DNA from: Zygosaccharomyces rouxii
Lineage: Eukaryota; Ascomycota; Saccharomycetes; Saccharomycetales; Saccharomycetaceae
Length of the DNA: 64,000 nucleotides
Reading direction: 5' to 3'
NCBI RefSeq assembly: GCF_000026365.1
Contig: NC_012992.1
Coordinates: forward strand, 620,001 to 684,000
The notes under the pieces are model-generated. The model made no database searches. It was not told the origin of the DNA and worked only from the letters and a program-made list of their open reading frames with translations. Position numbers and translations under genes: made by a program. Shown piece by piece: positions 61,870-64,000 of the stretch. How positions within the stretch are numbered: the first letter of the stretch is position 1; every line of letters begins with the position of its first letter.

Positions 61870-64000
61870 ATGTCACTTACAACAGCTGCTCCCTTGCTGG
61901 CCCTATTAAGGGAGAATAATAATTCTGTGAAATCATATGCCCTAAACTCTATCAATGAGGTTGTAGGTGAACTTTGGTCAGAGATATCCAATGACATTAC
62001 CGAAATTGAGGCCCTTTACGATGATAGTAACTTCCCTGATCGTCAGATGGCGGGTCTTGTTGCATCAAAGGTCTACTACAACTTAGGTGAATACGAATCT
62101 GCAGTAAAGTTTGCCCTGGCTGCTGGTGATCGCTTTAATATCGAAGACAGATCACAGTACGTGGAGAGCATTGTCTCAAAAAGTATCGAGATGTACATCA
62201 AGCAATCTGCTGATAATTTTGAATCCAAAGGCCATAAACAGTTTATTGATCCTAAATTAACCGCCATATTCGAAAGAATGATTCAAAAGTGTATTGCTGC
62301 ATCCGAATTTAGATTGGCACTTGGAATTTCGTTAGAGGCATTCAGATTAGATCTCGTGGAACAAATTTTGAAATCTAGGTTGGAGAATGATTCAGAGGCC
62401 AATGCTCTCAAATTGATTAACTACGTTCTTACAGCAACCATCACAGTATTGGATAACTCTGTGTTTAGAAAGACTATTCTAAATTCCCTTTTCAACATTT
62501 TGATGTCGATGAAATCTGCAGACTATTTCACAGTTTCTAAGGTCGTGGTCAATTTAAACAATCCTCAATTGGGTATTCAACTTTTCGAAAAATTGAACAG
62601 CAGCGAGAACATCGAAGTTTCTTATCAAATTGCCTTTGATCTAGTTTCCTCTGGTTCACAAGAATTATTAGAAACTTTAGTGGTTGAATTGGAGAAAAGA
62701 AATTTTGATTCAAGATTATTGGAAATTCTTTCAGGTCTACCGACATGCGATTATCACAATACCTTTTTACTGAATAACAGTAACATCGATGTTGGTTTGC
62801 TGAACAAATCTAAATCTTGCCTAGACGGTAAGTTCTCACTTTTCCACACGGCAGTCAGTGTGGCTAACGGATTCATGCATGCAGGTACTACAGACAACTC
62901 ATTTATCAAGGCCAATTTATCCTGGTTGGGCAAAGCTCAGAATTGGGCTAAATTTACAGCCACCGCTTCCCTTGGTGTTATTCATAAAGGTAATATTTCA
63001 GAAGGTAAAAAAGTTATGGCACCTTACTTACCAGGTAGCCGTGCATCTTCTCGTTACATCAAAGGTGGTTCTCTATATGGTCTTGGATTGATCTACGCTG
63101 GTTTCGGTAGGGATATTATCGGTTACTTAAAATCTCACATCGTGGAAAACAGTTCCGCTACAGGTGATGAAGATATCGATGTGCTGCTACACGGTGCATC
63201 TCTAGGTGTTGGTTTAGCGGCCATGGGTTCTTCTAGTACGGAGATTTACGAGGCATTGAAAGAAGTCCTGTACAACGATTCTGCCGTCTCTGGTATGGCA
63301 GCTGCTCTAGGTATGGGGTTAACAATGTTGGGTACTGGTGATGAATCTGCTGTACACGACATGTTTACATATGCGCAGGAAACTCAACACGGTGATATTT
63401 CTAGAGGTCTAGCTGTTGGGTTGGCTCTCATAAACTATGGTCGTCAAGAATTGGCACAAGGTTTGATCGACGATATGTTTGCAAACGAAAACCCTATCCT
63501 GCGTTATGGTGGTGCTTACACTATTGCACTAGCTTATGCTGGTACCGGTAACAACACGGCAGTCAAGAAATTGTTGCATGTTGCTGTGTCAGATTCTAGT
63601 GACGATGTGAGAAGAGCCGCTGTTATTGCACTTGGGTTTGTCCTCTTGCGTGATTACACTACAGTGCCAAGAATAGTTCAACTATTGTCTAAATCTCACA
63701 ATGCCCACGTTCGTTGTGGTACAGCATTTGCACTAGGTATTGCATGCGCTGGTAGAGCTCTACCTTCTGCCGTTGATGTCTTAGAACCTTTGACGAAAGA
63801 TTCTGTCGACTTTGTTCGTCAAGCTGCCATGATTGCCTTGTCGATGGTTTTAATCCAACAAACAGATAAATTAAACCCTAAGGTTGCCGATATCAATCAA
63901 AACTTTTTGAACGTTGTGACAAACAAACACCAGGAAGGTTTAGCCAAGTTTGGTGCATGCGTGGCACAAGGTATCATGAACGCTGGTGGTCGTAATGTGA
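61870..64000 (+). CDS. RPN2: 26S proteasome regulatory subunit Rpn2 (3' part missing)
   Basis: The frame starts at the ATG at 61870 (MSLTTAAPLLALLRENNNSV) and stays open to the right edge, giving 710 residues of a protein normally about 945. It shows the helical N-terminal rod and then the toroid of PC repeats, with recurring Gly-Ala patterns such as GGSLYGLGLIYAG, HGASLGVGLAAMG and RYGGAYTIALAYAGTG. Rpn2 is the scaffold of the 19S base that places Rpn13 and Rpn10 and the deubiquitinase near the ATPase ring. The gene corresponds to YIL075C in reverse and follows SER33 as expected. Confidence 0.96.
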   Translation, partial: MSLTTAAPLLALLRENNNSVKSYALNSINEVVGELWSEISNDITEIEALYDDSNFPDRQMAGLVASKVYYNLGEYESAVKFALAAGDRFNIEDRSQYVESIVSKSIEMYIKQSADNFESKGHKQFIDPKLTAIFERMIQKCIAASEFRLALGISLEAFRLDLVEQILKSRLENDSEANALKLINYVLTATITVLDNSVFRKTILNSLFNILMSMKSADYFTVSKVVVNLNNPQLGIQLFEKLNSSENIEVSYQIAFDLVSSGSQELLETLVVELEKRNFDSRLLEILSGLPTCDYHNTFLLNNSNIDVGLLNKSKSCLDGKFSLFHTAVSVANGFMHAGTTDNSFIKANLSWLGKAQNWAKFTATASLGVIHKGNISEGKKVMAPYLPGSRASSRYIKGGSLYGLGLIYAGFGRDIIGYLKSHIVENSSATGDEDIDVLLHGASLGVGLAAMGSSSTEIYEALKEVLYNDSAVSGMAAALGMGLTMLGTGDESAVHDMFTYAQETQHGDISRGLAVGLALINYGRQELAQGLIDDMFANENPILRYGGAYTIALAYAGTGNNTAVKKLLHVAVSDSSDDVRRAAVIALGFVLLRDYTTVPRIVQLLSKSHNAHVRCGTAFALGIACAGRALPSAVDVLEPLTKDSVDFVRQAAMIALSMVLIQQTDKLNPKVADINQNFLNVVTNKHQEGLAKFGACVAQGIMNAGGRNV

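Overview
The window is nuclear DNA of a budding yeast in the family Saccharomycetaceae. It is AT-rich, has compact and mostly intronless genes, tRNA genes with yeast-type introns, a TACTAAC intron branch site and yeast promoter motifs (MCB, Gcn4, URS1, PACE, CSRE, STRE). Nearly every gene has a recognisable Saccharomyces cerevisiae counterpart. Gene order points to a lineage that did not undergo the whole-genome duplication, most likely the Zygosaccharomyces/Torulaspora clade. The exact species cannot be fixed from the sequence alone.

The main structural point is double conserved synteny. The genes are an almost perfect interleaving of two S. cerevisiae tracts: chromosome V right (YER057C to YER081W, same orientation) and chromosome IX left (about YIL051C to YIL075C, mostly reversed). 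Genes that are duplicated in S. cerevisiae (HMF1/MMF1, PCL6/PCL7, GPP2/GPP1, VHR2/VHR1, RGI1/RGI2, RNR1/RNR3, RPS24A/B, SER3/SER33) occur once here. Between them lie genes now found only on V or only on IX.

Layout. 0-13 kb: RidA-family protein (partial), PET117, a Pho85 cyclin, a cytosine/purine permease, CEM1, glycerol-3-phosphatase, THO1, an uncharacterised RRM-like protein and a VHR transcription factor. 13-26 kb: ICL1, tRNA-Ser, RGI1, MOT2/NOT4, SNP1, ARG5,6, ARC15, YRB2, EFM4 and FIS1. 27-40 kb: RNR1, an LCCL membrane protein, SEC6, TDA2, VTC1, tRNA-Pro, a mitochondrial aldehyde dehydrogenase, RPS24 and the spliced gene YOS1. 40-64 kb: a PTP2/PTP3-type phosphatase, tRNA-Ala, MAM33, MRX1, PCI8, ICP55, HOP1, a YER079W-like gene, AIM9, SPO22/ZIP4, SER3/33 and RPN2 (cut by the right edge).

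This is core chromosomal gene space. I see no transposon, virus-like element, CRISPR array or horizontally acquired cluster, and no undescribed multi-gene system. Points of interest are an apparent 13-nt intron in tRNA-Ser(UGA), an intronless tRNA-Pro(UGG), an RPS24 without the post-ATG intron of both S. cerevisiae copies, a 75-nt YOS1 intron with a GTATGG 5' splice site, several well-formed regulatory sites, low-complexity expansions in regulatory proteins, and a heat-shock/stress motif island far from any start codon. For several genes, in-frame TTG or GTG codons extend the open frame upstream; I used the first ATG.
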